DNA from: Glycine soja
Taxonomy: Eukaryota > Streptophyta > Magnoliopsida > Fabales > Fabaceae
NCBI RefSeq assembly: GCF_004193775.1
Contig: NC_041012.1
Location: forward strand, 14,157,223-14,221,222
Direction of reading: 5' to 3'
DNA: 64,000 nt
This document shows, piece by piece, positions 12,101-23,516 of this stretch. How positions within the stretch are numbered: the first letter of the stretch is position 1; every line of letters starts with the position of its first letter. The translations under genes were made by a program, and so were the position numbers. The notes beneath the pieces are model-generated. The model made no database searches. It was given only the letters and a program-made list of their open reading frames with translations, and was not told the DNA's origin.

Positions 12101-12411
12101 GTTACAATTTGACTAAGGGCTCTATGTATCTAAACCATTGCTCCTTAGACTCAAGACTTAAATCTAGGTCACATGACTATCTAATGATGGTTCTATGTCT
12201 TATATGTATGATTACGCTAAGAATAATACTACTACATTGCATATCAATAAACATAGACAATTTCTACATCAAACTTCCTAACGTGAGAAAATTTGGATGT
12301 GACAAAACATAATATTGTCACAATAGAAATTCCAAAAAAGAAACAGGTTAAGAAAGTAATTTGTTCTTCAAGTTAAAATAATAGAGGAAATTGCAACTTA
12401 TCCATCACAAC

Positions 12412-12630
12412 CTAATCATCTTCCATTTCACAGCTTCCATGCATTGATCGAATTATGATATGGTTGATGCCCTTGCAACCAGCATTGAATCCCTTCTTAC
12501 ATGCGTCAAGGCACACATACATTCTTTCAAACTGTGGTTGGAAAATTAAGGGTTCAAACATAGCATCCTTATTCACGCATTTGTTGTGCAATGAAGTAAC
12601 AAAATCTAACCTTACCTTACGAGATGGTCT
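12412..12630 (-). pseudogene. MULE transposase fragment
   Basis: A minus-strand frame ending at a TAG (12412-12414) encodes about 70 residues with FERMYVCLDACKKGFNAGC in the middle. This matches the segment just upstream of the catalytic core in plant Mutator-like (MuDR) transposases, which typically read F.R.YVCLDACK.GF..GCR. The expected IGLDGCHLK continuation is replaced by unrelated sequence and a stop, so it is a truncated relic. It is family recognition from one short motif; a profile search would settle it. Confidence 0.55.
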
Positions 12631-12829
12631 CTCTCGTCTTCAATGCATAGGGATATATTGTGTTCAAACAAAAACCACAAATGCAATGCCACCATCTGAT
12701 GTTGCGTTGTCACCATTGGCCACTGATAATGCAAATGACGGGAAGAAGAACAGTCAAGAACACTGGGGTTTTAGGCTCTTCTCTCTTAGTGTGGTTGTGG
12801 TGACTTTTAGATGTAAAAACAAAAAGAGT

Positions 12830-13075
12830 AAATTGACAAATTGGTCCACAGTTGCTTGGCTCAGCGCATGCTATTCACTTTCGCACCTGTGGATGTGCCA
12901 CATTGATCTTCACATGCCACATTACCTAAAACTTTAACAGAGACGAAGATAACTTAATGGTTGGACTAAATTGTTGGGACATTTGTATTTTTGTGGACTA
13001 AATTGATCATTTTCATAATTAAGGGACAAAATTGTCACCGAATGCAAACTACAGGAACAAAAAAAACTATTTATC
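12830..13075. repeat. Dispersed repeat, copy 2 (inverted relative of 1084-1330)
   Basis: It contains 'gattgatcttcacatgcc'-like and 'ggttggactaaattgttgg' phrases shared in reverse with 1084-1330, and 'aagggacaaaattgtc' and 'tacaggaacaaaaaaaact' that resemble ends of non-autonomous legume repeats. The nearby MULE fragment suggests the Mutator superfamily, but no terminal inverted repeat could be paired with certainty. Confidence 0.4.
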
Positions 13076-13197
13076 CTTTTTTTGGAATAGAAGGAAAAGA
13101 AAAAGCAAAATATAAACCAATTAAGCTACAAAAAGCAAGTCATGATGCGCCTCTCCCAACACAAAGTCTAGCTATATTTATTATATATTTGGGTTTA

Positions 13198-13202
<5 letters not shown>

Positions 13203-13257
<55 letters not shown>
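13203..13257. repeat. (TA)n microsatellite
   Basis: An uninterrupted TA array of about 27 units. The tyrosine/isoleucine peptides predicted across it on both strands are artefacts. Confidence 0.95.
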
Positions 13258-13260
<3 letters not shown>

Positions 13261-13914
13261 ATTTTAGTTTTCCGTAGACTAAATTTAGTTAATTGAAAAT
13301 ATAAGAACCCATGCCTTATAAATTTATAAGGATCAATACTCAAATGTATAAAAAAACAATGATTAAAACATTTAAACTAAAATCATATGTGTAATTATAA
13401 GATGTATATTTTTTTTCTCTAATAATCCATATCTTTATCATTTTTTATTTATTATAGGATTTTTTTTATTCATATTCATATCTCCATGATATGGTTATGA
13501 GATATTGAGAGGTATTATCCTATCCCTCTGAAGTCTGAAACATTATAAACATAAACCACAAAATGAAGTATTTTAGTTAATAGAAAAGAGAGATAAAAAG
13601 GGAAGTGATATGATCCAAAGGTTTAATTAATTTAAATATATTTTTCGTTCTTATAAATATTGAAAAGTTCAGAAGTCATCCCTGCAAAATTTTCAGTATG
13701 TTTTTCTTCCTCTTAAAATTGAAATTTGTTATTTTTTTGGCTTAGGGCTAGGCTTGGACGAATCTGAGCCTACATGACATTTTTTAGAACTTAAATTATA
13801 GGCTAAAATATGTTTTTTGTCCCAACAAATATCGAAATGTTTGGAATTTGTCCTTGCGAAATTTTGAGTCCTTTTTGGTCCTCAAAAAATTGAAATCTGT
13901 TATATTTTGGCCCA
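13258..13914. repeat. Non-coding; legume 'ggtccct'-type repeats
   Basis: From about 13635 to 13910 two tandemly arranged, diverged blocks occur ('aatatatttttcgttcttataaatattgaaaag...' and 'aaaatatgttttttgtcccaacaaatatcgaaatg...'). Each ends in a 'ttgaaatctgttat' phrase. This is typical of small abundant legume repeats. I found no coding frame in the interval. Confidence 0.5.
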
Positions 13915-15244
13915 TGTTAGAGATAGGAGGAGCAACATGAAGATTAAGCTTTGAAGAGTTTTGTCTTTTTACATGCCCAACTTATTGAGTGACATTTGTA
14001 TTAATTGTTGCCTTTTTAGTCTTAATCCATCTATGTGTACATCATGCATCATCATGTAGAGATAGGAAGATTGTTTATAAGGTTAGAAACTTCTTCAATG
14101 CGTAAACTCTCTGTTTTAATCGATTTACCTGCTATCTGTAATCGATTACATAAGTCTTTTGAGAAGTTTACAGAGAGATCTTCATTTTGGTTTAATCGAT
14201 TACTCCTTATCCGTAATTGATTACTCTGTTCTTTTGAGACCATCTTAGTTTTCTTAGGATCTCTGCTTTAATCGATTATGTGGGTATAGTAATTGATTAC
14301 ATCATTCTTGAAGTGTTCCTAGAAGTGATCGAGAACACTTTAATCGATTAAGTCAAGAATCAAATTGATTACATTGCTCTTGAAAGCTTTCCAAGTTTTG
14401 GGAATAACACTTTAATTGATTGAAATGAGAATCTAATTGATTACTTCTTTGAGATAATCAATTACATTGGTAATTTAATCAATTACAAGCGGTTGTAACT
14501 ATTTTCTCTATAAATAGCCACCTTGTGTTTTCACTTTAAACAATGATTTAGAACGAGCTTTCACGACTCACACATTCTAGTCGTCGTTTTTGAAGCTTTA
14601 AAAGGTTAAAGTGAGTTGTTAACATCTTGTGAGATAAAAAAGAAATCCATTCAATCGAGCTTTGGTTCTTGCATTTAAATGATAAGGTTGTGTCTCTCCT
14701 TGACTCTATTTTCATATGTTCTTACATATTGTTACAGCATATGCATGAGTTTCTAAAGCATTCTATAATAGGGTTTTCTAGTTTAAGCTAAGGCTAGGTG
14801 TCTCTTAGGTTTTTATTCACAATGGACCCTAGGGTTGGGTGTCGTAGTCTCTTTTTTTGGGTATCAATTGAGATTGATTATGATTGCTTGTAAGAACTCA
14901 AAGTGTATAGTGGAAATCTAATTTAGGTTGAATTAGATAACTGGAGTAGCTTCTTTAGAAATAGAGACTGAATCAGTATAAATCTTGTTATTCATCTTCT
15001 CTTGAATCTTATCTCTCTTGCATTGCATTCTTGATCAATTTGATGAGTTTAAAGATATTTATTTTTGAAGTCCTTTAACATAAGGATATTGTGTATTGGT
15101 GATTGATTAGATATTGGTTTGAAATAAAAAGTTTATGATACGATCCTTGGAAGCAAAAGTTTTTCAAAACTTTGTTTTTAATTTTGATTTGTTTTCAAAA
15201 CCAATTCACCCCCTCTCGGTTTGTGAGTTCCACCATCTTTTTCA
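13915..15244 (+). mobile_element. 5' LTR of old copia element
   Basis: It starts TGTTAGAGATAGGAGG and ends ...TTTTTCA, directly before a primer site for initiator-Met tRNA at 15248. A TATAAATA box is at 14509-14516. The upstream half (14097-14490) holds about a dozen copies of AATCGATTA/AATTGATTA, often paired. The same LTR, reversed and complete with target duplications, is at 35641-36998. The partner 3' LTR of this element is not in the window. Confidence 0.85.
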
Positions 15245-15247
15245 ATG

Positions 15248-15259
15248 AGTATTAGAGCT
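15248..15259 (+). other. Copia primer-binding site (tRNA-iMet type)
   Basis: GAGTATTAGAGC lies 3 bp past the LTR end and matches TGGTATCAGAGC, the usual plant copia primer site, at 9 of 12 positions. An undecayed version is seen at 30743-30754 in the SIRE1-like element. Confidence 0.75.
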
Positions 15260-15298
15260 ACGTCTTGAAAGTTGCTCAAGGTAATAGTTTTTCAAAAA

Positions 15299-17626
15299 AT
15301 GGGCTCTAAACAAATCACTTTCAAAGGGGTTCTTCTCTTAATCGACCACCATTGTTTGAGGAAGAGCATTTTTTGTTTTGGCAAAAGAGAAAGGAAATAT
15401 TTATTCAATCAATTGATCCTGGTGCATGAAATGCTATTGTTAAAGGACCATTTATACTAACTAAAGAAGTCAATGGTGAATTGGTTCCTAAAGAATGGGA
15501 TGAGATGAAAGATGAAGAGAAAAGAAAAGTGCAAGATGATCAAAAAGCTAAAATCATTTTAACTTTTGGTTTATCTTCTGATTGAATTTTTCCATATTGC
15601 AAGGTGTAAAAGTGCATAGGTGTTAGTCAGTCAATATGACTAACTTTTGTGTAAAAAACTGTTGTAAATTGTATACAACCCCTCCAATGTATTGTTGTTT
15701 TTGGTAGTATTGTAATTACTTTTTGATAATTTAGGTAATAGATACTTTAGTATCCCAATTTTGTGTATTTAATGATCATTCCAGTTCAATTTCAGGTAAA
15801 ATAAGCAATATTGGTGAAGTGTAGATTTCATGAACTCGCTAAGCCGCTCATCTTCTGGCTAAGTGCATCATCCACTAAGCGCCCCATCTGATGGCTAAGC
15901 GCATGAACAATTCTGGAAGAAGGATGAGCTGTATAGAGGCACTGAGCGAAAGCCAACTCGCTAAGCGCATCATCTTCACCTTCTGGCAGAACGAGTGTGA
16001 CTGGTGCTAAGCAAGAAGTCACTTACATGCGCTAAGCACACGTCCACCGACAAGATTGCCTATTTAAGCTAAAATCACGATTTCTGAAGGAGTTAAGTTT
16101 TTTTTGAGAGTTTTTAGCTGTGGAGAGACTAAGAGAGAGCTGAGCTTGAAGAGGAAGCCATCTTGCGGAGCTTTGGATGAGATTTTGAGAGATTGTGAGG
16201 TTTCTAGAGGTGGAGGAGACATCCCCGCTACTTGTATTTCTTCTATCTTTCATCTTTTCTTCTCATTGTTGTAAATGAAGCTTCCTTGCTATGGAGATCT
16301 AAATCCTTGGTTGGTTCTTCCTATGGGGTACTAATACTTTCATATCTATCTAATGATGTTTTATGTGTTCACTATGCTATCAGTACTTAATTCTAGTGTG
16401 CATTTGCCTTGATCATGCACTTGCATGCTTAGTTAGGGTCACTCAACATTGGGAAATGGTTTGATCCTTAGAACCTAATAGGATAGGGCTAGCTTATCGT
16501 ATTTTCATGAGACATCGGGGTACGGTAACCTAGTTTTTGTTATGTTATGTCTTAATGCAGTTCTGGTTAAGTTTAGTCCAACAAGAGGGATCTGAGGATG
16601 ACGCTTGATTAGGATTAGGCTAAACATGCACGGGACATCGGGGTTTAGTAGTCCAGGAGACAACATAGAACACATGAATATTGTTAAGCAAAGAACATCC
16701 TTAATAACATCAGTCATCCAGTAGGAAGACCAACACGTTTTTTTTATCTGTCTTCACACACCACTACTCACATGATTTACTTTTGAATAGTTTAGTTTGC
16801 ATAATTGTCCATACCACACACCAAAATTTAATCCAAAGACACTTTTTACTGAACCACAGCTTACCAAGTAAAACAAGTTCCCCAAGAGTTCGATACTTGG
16901 TATTCACTTACCGTTTTATACTACTTGCGCGATCCGGTGCACTTGCTGGCCGTCGAACAATAGGAGATATGAAAAATGCTTGAAGTCACTCATGAAGGCA
17001 CTGTAGATGTGAGAAGAGCAAGAAAGTACACTCTTGTATCCAAATATAAAGCTTTTTGAATGAACAATGGTGAAACCATTTCAGAACTTGAAACAAGATT
17101 CATCCATATAGTAAATCACTTGCTTGGTCTTGGAAAAACGTTTGAAGATGATGAGTTAAACATTAAGATTCTCAACTGTCTCACAAGAACTTGGGAATAA
17201 AAAATCACAATGATCAAGGAATCCAAGGACTTGGCATCTATGTTGATGGAAGCTCTCTTCGGAAAATTTCTTGAATATGAACATGGGTTGATTCGACAAT
17301 CTCATGTGGAAGATACAAAAAAGAAAAGGAAAGGGATTTCACTCAAGGTTAGTTCCACAAAGGAAGATCACAAAGAAAGCTCTAGTGATGATAAAGATGT
17401 AGAGAATTTGAGCTTGATGGTGAAGAACTTTGATAAAGTTCTCAAAAGATCCAATGAAAAAAAATTCTCTAAACCATTAAACAAGGTTGAAAGCAACAAA
17501 AACACCTTCACATGCTTCGAATGTGGGAAGCAAGGCCACATCAAATCAGATTGTCCTATCTACCTTAAAAAACAACTTGTTGAAAAGAAAGGAAAGAAAT
17601 ATAGTAACCATAAAAGGCCTACATAG
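15299..17626 (+). pseudogene. gag: Copia gag, frameshifted and split by a solo LTR
   Basis: The N-terminal part (about 15299-15620) contains NRPPLFEEEHFLFWQKR, the copia Gag (UBN2-like) start. It is frameshifted relative to its ATG and has a TGA where a Trp codon is expected (near 15429) and another near 15584. The solo LTR at 15621-16959 then splits it. The rest resumes at 16960: EVTHEGT..., then 17210-17626 with the CCHC zinc knuckle CFECGKQGHIKSDC (residues 102-115 of that frame). Gag normally forms the particle shell and binds RNA. This copy is dead. Confidence 0.85.
15621..16959 (+). mobile_element. Solo LTR (GCTAAGCGC-rich gypsy family) inside copia gag
   Basis: A 1,339-bp segment, TGTTAGTCAG...CGTCGAACA, with a perfect 5-bp target duplication ATAGG (15616-15620 and 16960-16964). 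Removing it lets the copia gag similarity continue from one side to the other, which supports the edges independently. It shares the GCTAAGCGCA words, the 'ccaacaagagggatctgagga' block and the end 'gttcgatacttgg...gatccggtgcacttg' with 9914-11390. Confidence 0.95.
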
Positions 17627-17638
17627 CTTAGGAAGACA

Positions 17639-18400
17639 ATGCATGAACATCCTCTGATTCTTCTAGTGAAGAAGAACTTGCAGGATGACTCTTTAATCAT
17701 TGAAGAAACTGAGGTAAATTCTAAATTTGAAAAAGTTTTGGAAGCCTTTAATGAAATGCATGAGGAAACACAAAGGCTTGCTATTTCGAACTATAAGCTA
17801 AGAAGCGATCTAAAATGGCATATCACTAAATTGGCTTCAACACAAAGTGAGCTTGTTAAATTGAAGCATGAAAGTGAAAAACTTGTTTCAAGTTATAAAG
17901 CCATTGGTTGTGTTTGTGTTTCTAATTCTCTTAATATGGATGATTACAAATCTTTGCCAAATGAGTTTGAAAAGTTTAAAAAGGATCACTATGAAGAACT
18001 TATAAAGTTACAAACTGAGTTTTCCTATCTTAAATATCTTTTCAGGAAAATGAACAAAGAAAAGAATGATCTTAGTCACTTTCTCAGTGTGCAAAAGCAT
18101 ACTACCAGTAAGACTGGTTTGGGGTATAACAAGCAAACTAAATTTTTTAAGAAAACTAAGTTTGCATCCTCCAAAAAGGTGAACCCAAACAGAGTCTCCA
18201 AAAAGAAAAACATAATGTATCCTAAGCTTGATGCAAAGACTTATCATTGTTGCATGAAAAGAGGGCACACATCCTGCAAATGTTATGTTAGGAGATTTGA
18301 TGTTCTAAGAGGTAAATGTGTTAGGATTCCTAAAGATTTAATTGTAGAAATTAACCCCATTGGACCCAACCTCAATTGGGTACCACCTCTCTTTAATTGA
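17639..18400 (+). pseudogene. Copia gag-pol linker, coiled-coil region
   Basis: A 253-residue open frame rich in Lys, Glu and Leu, with heptad-like helical stretches (residues ~10-170) and a basic tail. A second knuckle-like sequence near residue 200 reads YHCCMKRGHTSCKC and has lost the regular CX2CX4HX4C spacing. It lies between the gag zinc knuckle and the protease, where many plant copia polyproteins carry such a linker. The 5' junction to gag contains a TAG at about 17624. Confidence 0.65.
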
Positions 18401-18762
18401 TTTTGTCTTGTAGCCTAAAATCAAGAGACTCACTATGGTACCTGGATAGTGGCTGCTCTAGGCACATGACTGGTGACAAGTCCAGACTTGCTGACCTTGT
18501 GTTAAGGGAAGGCGGATATGTCACTTTTGGAGACAACAATAAGGCAAGAATTATGGGAGAAGGAAATATTGGAAATCAGAAAAAGACACAAATAAAAAAT
18601 GTTCTATATGTTGATGGACTTAAGCACAATCTCTTGAGCATAAGTCAACTATGTGACAAAGGCTTCAAAATTGAATTCAACAAGAATTGTTGTCTCATTT
18701 GTGAAGCAAAAACTGGTGAGGTTGTTCACGTAGGTAAAGGAATTGGCATATCTATATGCTGA
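18397..18762 (+). pseudogene. Copia protease fragment
   Basis: The frame shows [14 protein letters not shown], the aspartic-protease active site (DSG) of plant copia elements, followed by VTFGDNNKARIMGEG and LLSISQLCDKGF. The active Asp is present. The frame ends at 18762, and the pre-integrase domain that follows is in another frame with stops. This protease would have cleaved the polyprotein in the particle. Confidence 0.85.
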
Positions 18763-19607
18763 ATATTGAACATGCATAATTTCATGAGCTTAGTTGCTTG
18801 GTAAGTAAGATTGATGATTCTTGGCTATGGCATTGTAGGGCTACACATGTAAACATGCATAATCTCAATCATCTAGTTAAGAAAGACTTAGTAATTGGTA
18901 TTCCAAAACTCAAGTTTGAGAAAAATAAATTGTGTGAAGCCTAACAAAAGGAGAAACACGCCAAAAACTCTTTTCAAAGTAAAAACATTGTTTTTACTTC
19001 AAAACCCCTTGAACTACTTCATGTGAATTTATTTGGACCATCAAGAACTATGAGTTTAGGTGGCAACTACTATGACTTATTAATTGTTGATGATTATTCT
19101 AGGTTCGCTTGGACTTTGTTTTTGAGAACCAAAAATGATGCTTTTGATGCTTTTTGCAAACTAGACAAAGTTATTCAAAATGAGAAAGGTCTCAATATTG
19201 TTTCAATTAGAAGTGATCATGGAGGTGAATTTCAAAATGAGTATTTTGAAAAATTTTGTGAAGAAAATGGAATTCACCATAATTTTTCCCAAGAACACCT
19301 AAAAAAAATAGTGTTGTGGAGAGGAAAAATAGGTCTCTTGAAGAAGGAGCTAGAACCTTTTTAAATGAAACAAAGCTACCAAAGTACTTTTGGGCTGATG
19401 TTGTGAGTATTGTTTGCTATACTCTCAATAGGCTTCTAATAAGGACTATTTTAAAGAAAACTCCTTTTTGAGATTTACAAAGGAAGAAAACCAAATATTT
19501 CTCATTTAAGGGCTTTTGGATGTAAATGCTTTGTTTTAAACAATGGAAAAGAATCTCTAGGAAAATTTGATGCAAAAGCTGATGAGGCAATTTTTCTTGG
19601 TTATTCA
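18763..19607 (+). pseudogene. Copia integrase, frameshifted
   Basis: Fragments of the GAG-pre-integrase zinc region (18790-18960) and the integrase core are visible. 19023-19364 carries IVDDYSRFAW and IRSDHGGEF, two of the DDE positions. After about 19300 the frame shifts, so the segment with the third catalytic residue (Glu) falls out of frame and is read as unrelated residues. The C-terminal part continues in pieces to about 19607. Confidence 0.8.
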
Positions 19608-20890
19608 TTGGAAAGCAAGGTGGTATATAGAGCGTTTAATAGGAGAACATTATGTGTGGAAGAATCTATACATGTTGTGTGTGATGAAACTAACTCTCTT
19701 ATTCAAGAAAATGCTTTGGAAGATGAAGATATAGGTCTTCAGGATAAGAACATTGCACTTGAAGATGAAACCAAGGTTAAGGATCTTGAACAAAATAAGG
19801 AAATCACAACCACACCTCCTAAAGACCTCCCAAAGGAATGAGGAACTCAATGAGACCTCCCCTTGGACAACATCATAGGTGAAATATCTAAGAGAGTATC
19901 CACTTGATCTAGACTTAGAATTTTATGCAATAACATGGAATTTGTTCCTCAAATTGAACCTAGAAACATAGATGAAGCATTGCATGACGAACATTGCTTG
20001 TTGGATATGCATAAAGAACTAAATCAGTTTAAAAGGAATGAAGAGTGGGATTTAGTCCTTCAATCTGCCTCTCACAAGCCAATTGGAACCAAATGGGTGT
20101 TTCGAAACAAGCTTGATGAATCATGTATCGTAGTTAGGAACAAGGCTAGATTGATTGCTAAAGGATACAACCAAGAGGAAGGCATTGACTATGATGAGAC
20201 CTATGCCTTTGGTGCAAGGTTGGAAGCTATTAGGCTATTGCTTGCTTTTGGTTGTATTATGAATTTCAGGTTATATCAAATGGATGTGAAAAGTGCTTTT
20301 CTCAATGGATACATTGAAGAAGAGATATATATAGACCAACCTCCAAGTTTTGTAGACTTTGAACATCCTAATCATGTTTACAAGTTGAAAAAGACACTGT
20401 GTGGTTTAAAAGAAGCACCTAGATTTTGGTATGAAAGATAAAGCAATTTCTTAATTGGACAGTCTTTTGTAAGAGGTCAAGTTGACAAAACATTGTTTAT
20501 CAAGAGATCATACAACGAGTTCTTGCTTGTGCAAATTTATGTTAATGACAATTTTTGGTGTCTCTGATGAAGCTTTGTGCAAGAAATTTTCTAGTTCTAT
20601 GCAGGAAGAATTTGAGATGTCTAAGATGGGAGAATTAACTTTCTTCCTTGGACTTCAAGTAAAGAAAATGAAACATGGAACCTTCCAATGTCAAACAAAG
20701 TATTGTATAGAATTGATTAAGAAATTCAATATGGAAAAGTGCAAAGAAGCATTGACACCAATGGAAACATCCGCCTATCTTGACTTGGATGAAAAAGGTA
20801 AATCGATAGATGAGTCAACGTACAGAAGTATGATTGGTTCATTCCTTTACTCAACTACATGTCGACCTGATATTATGCTCAGTGTTTGAT
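19608..20890 (+). pseudogene. Copia reverse transcriptase, active site changed
   Basis: 19935-20441 encodes the RT palm start ([39 protein letters not shown]). A TAA follows at 20439-20441. The catalytic YVDD box reads YVND at 20538-20549 (AAT instead of an Asp codon), in a frame different from the downstream open frame 20482-20889. The latter continues with FFLGLQVKKM and YRSMIGSFLYST. Both the stop/frameshift and the YVND change show loss of activity. Confidence 0.85.
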
Positions 20891-21499
20891 TGTGAGCAAG
20901 ATATCAAGTAAATCCCAAGGTATTCCATTTAATAGTTGTTAAAAGGATTATTAAGTACCTAAAGGGCACAACCAATGTTGGTTTGTGGTATCCCAAGGGT
21001 ACCTCCTTAAGTCTAATTGGCTTTTCAGATTCTGACTTTGCAAGATGCAAGCTTGATAGGAAAAACACACTTGGGAAATTCACTAGTATCTTGGAATTAC
21101 AAGAAACAAGCTTGTGTAGCACTATCCACTACAACAGCAAAATACATTGTAGTTGGAAGTTGTTGTGCTAAAAGTCTCTAGATGAAACAACAACTTGAAG
21201 ACTTTGGGGTAACCCTTGATCCCATTCCTCTAAAATGTGACAACATAAGTGCTATTAATCTGTCTAAGAATCCGGTCATGCATTCTAGAACTAAACATAT
21301 AGAGATTAGACATCATTTTCTAAGAGATCATGTATCAAAAGGTGATTGTTGCATTGAGTTTGTTGATAGTGAACATCAACTAGCTGACATCTTTATTAAA
21401 CCTCTTTCTGGAGATAGGTTCTTCTTTATTAGAAATGAGCTAGGTATCCTAGATGGATCGAGTATTGAAAGGTGTTGTGCTATAGTATGTGCATCTTGA
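20891..21499 (+). pseudogene. Copia RNase H, broken
   Basis: 20983-21110 holds LIGFSDSDFARCKLDRK, corresponding to the first RNase H strand (normally G.SDAD.AG). 21182-21499 holds KCDNISAINLSKNP, HSRTKHIEIRHHFLRD and the closing LADIFIKPL segment. The two parts are in different frames. The RNase H would remove RNA from the cDNA hybrid during reverse transcription. Confidence 0.85.
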
Positions 21500-22190
21500 T
21501 ATATGCTTTCTATGTCTCTCTATTTTTTTTTCTTTGAAAGCCTGTGTATGTTGATATGTTGAGATGTGTTTGAATTTTTAAAAGATACATTTTTACTATG
21601 TTTTTCACTATTTTAATTGATTATGTGCTCGTTTTAATTGATTACACAGTGTTGTTTTGTGTTTTTCTATTTTAATCGGTTACTTGATATTTTAATCGAT
21701 TGCGATGTATGCTTTTGTGTTTTTATGTTTTAAAGTTTATGGTTTAATTAATTACAACCTTGTTTTAATCGATTACATGCTATGGTTTATGGTTTCTTTT
21801 GGCTTTGTGTTCTATTTTAATTGATTATTCTATGTTTTAATCGATTACACTATGTTTTTAATTATATCAGATTTTGGGTTTTGGGTGAAATAAGGGTGAA
21901 TTTAATTGATTACTATGTAATTTTAATCAATTACTTGCATTTTTTTTGTGTTATAGTCCGCTACACTTCTTCGTCTTCACTTCATCAACCACCTTTATCA
22001 CTGCATTTACTCCCTCCAACCACCTCAGCCAATCAAAATGCCCTAGCCTTTCTTTAAAAGCAAACCTAAACCTATCCATAAATCTCACCAACACCATTTC
22101 TCAAGTTTTTGCAACCACTATTTCTCTGAACCTAAACCTCTTCTTCTCTCCAACCTTCTGTCTTCTCTTTGAAAATGGAAAGTAACCCAT
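21500..22190 (+). promoter_or_regulatory. Non-coding spacer with TTTTAATCGATTAC repeats
   Basis: Between pol and the envelope-like frame, 21600-21940 carries about ten variants of TTTTAATYGATTAC, the same palindromic word as in the LTR. It may be a cis-acting block controlling the downstream frame or simply LTR-like sequence copied internally. Role is inference. 21946-22185 is open but has no recognisable protein. Confidence 0.4.
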
Positions 22191-22501
22191 TAAAAGCTTA
22201 GAAGAAGGAAACATCCTCCAAAAGGAAGCAAGGTGAATGCTTCCAAGCTGCCATCAATCGCTTGGATACATGGTTCACAGATGAAGAAAAAAAGAGTGAC
22301 TACAAGCTGATTTATGTTGTAAAAAATGTGAGAGTCCCCAAGTATCTAGACTTGGAGTGGTTTTCTCAGCAAGAGTTCAACTTTCCCAATTTGTTGGAAG
22401 TTCACAAGCTAACAAAGTTGGTGGAAATGAAAGGGACATTTTATCTAGAGCTAGTCAAAGTGTTCTACACATATGCACATGTTGACCTTAAAGGTAACCT
22501 C
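22191..22501 (+). pseudogene. Envelope-like third ORF of old copia element, 5' part
   Basis: The frame with SDYKLIYVVKNVRVPKYLD and ELVKVFYTYAHVDL resembles the 'putative plant transposon protein' / envelope-like region found behind pol in Sirevirus-type elements. It starts near 22200 in basic sequence (KRKQ...) and is cut at 22501 by the SIRE1-like insertion. The same frame resumes at 31763. A product, if made, would have unknown function. Confidence 0.65.
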
Positions 22502-23502
22502 TGAAATTCTGATACCAATGACAGATGTCGTACCGGATGTCACGACATCACGCTTCAGAACATGCAGATTATATTTGACAGTATGAACAGATTAAACAAG
22601 TAAATAACACAAGAAAATTGTTAACCCAGTTCGGTGCAACGTCACCTACATCTGGGGGCTACCAAGCCAGGGAGGAAATCCACTAAAATAGTGTTAGTTC
22701 GAAGATCTAACAGCCACTGTTTACAACCTTCTCACCTAACCACTACCCATGCAACCTCTACCTAAGAGCCACTCTTAGATATGAGAACCCCTCTCACTCC
22801 CTCTCAATCACTCTCCCGTGTTTACAAATAAATCAAAGACACAACAGAGATTGCTCTCTGAACAATAGAGATCAACTCTACACACTCAGGTCCAACACTT
22901 GATGTTAGTGTAACATCAAGGTGGCTCACAAAACACTCAAGTCCCAAAACTCACAAAATAACTCTTCAATCTCGGACTTGGTAGAAAACTCGTGCAGCCT
23001 TCATGTTTATATAGCAGTGTGCGTATCTGGGCTGCAACAACTTGCGCTGGATAAGATCTATCATTCTCCTGAAAAATCTGCACTTAAAGATCTAAAAGAT
23101 AAAGTTTGATCTTTTAGTTTTTATCTTTAATCTTTAATCCCTGAACGAACTATTCAAGTTTGTAATTCGAACTTTAATTATCTTTTAATTCGTTCCTAAA
23201 GATAGATCGCCAAATCTGTTGCTAACTGCACATTAATCTGTTAAAGATATAACAGATTTATGTGTCCAGTATTTTCGGGCAGGATGTCCTGGACATCGTA
23301 TCCGACATCGTGGATCCTGCAGCTTCAATTCTTCATTTGACATTTTATCTTGCCTTGTGCATTGTGCAGCCCCAATCTGATTCCTTGTCATAACGTTGGA
23401 CATCATGTGCAGCAACTCCAGCTTTCCTTCATTGTCTAAGTGCTTATGTTTTAACAAAATTTTAGCCAATCTTTTAAAGCTCAGTAAAGCTAAGCACTAA
23501 CA
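22502..23502 (-). repeat. 3' LTR of the SIRE1-like element
   Basis: In element orientation it runs TGTTAGTGCTTAGC...AGAATTTCA. The counterpart is 30757-31757, at a constant offset of 8,255 bp. By eye I found no substitution or indel, and the short frames in both LTRs are identical residue for residue. It contributes the polyadenylation signals for the element's RNA. Confidence 0.97.
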
Positions 23503-23516
23503 ATCTCCCCCTTTGG
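23503..23516 (-). other. Polypurine tract of the SIRE1-like element
   Basis: Read on the minus strand, AAAGGGGGAGAT lies directly before the 3' LTR start (TGTTAG). This is the primer position for plus-strand DNA synthesis. Confidence 0.85.

Noticed and set aside
12455..12937. 160-aa plus-strand frame
   Set aside because: It is antisense to the MULE-like frame and continues into repeat sequence; no domain is visible.
21946..22185. 79-aa frame upstream of the envelope-like ORF
   Set aside because: Ser/Thr/Phe-rich translation of pyrimidine-rich spacer; no support as a separate gene.
22921..23109. 62-aa frame repeated exactly at 31176-31364
   Set aside because: Both lie inside the two LTRs; the identity reflects LTR identity, not a gene.
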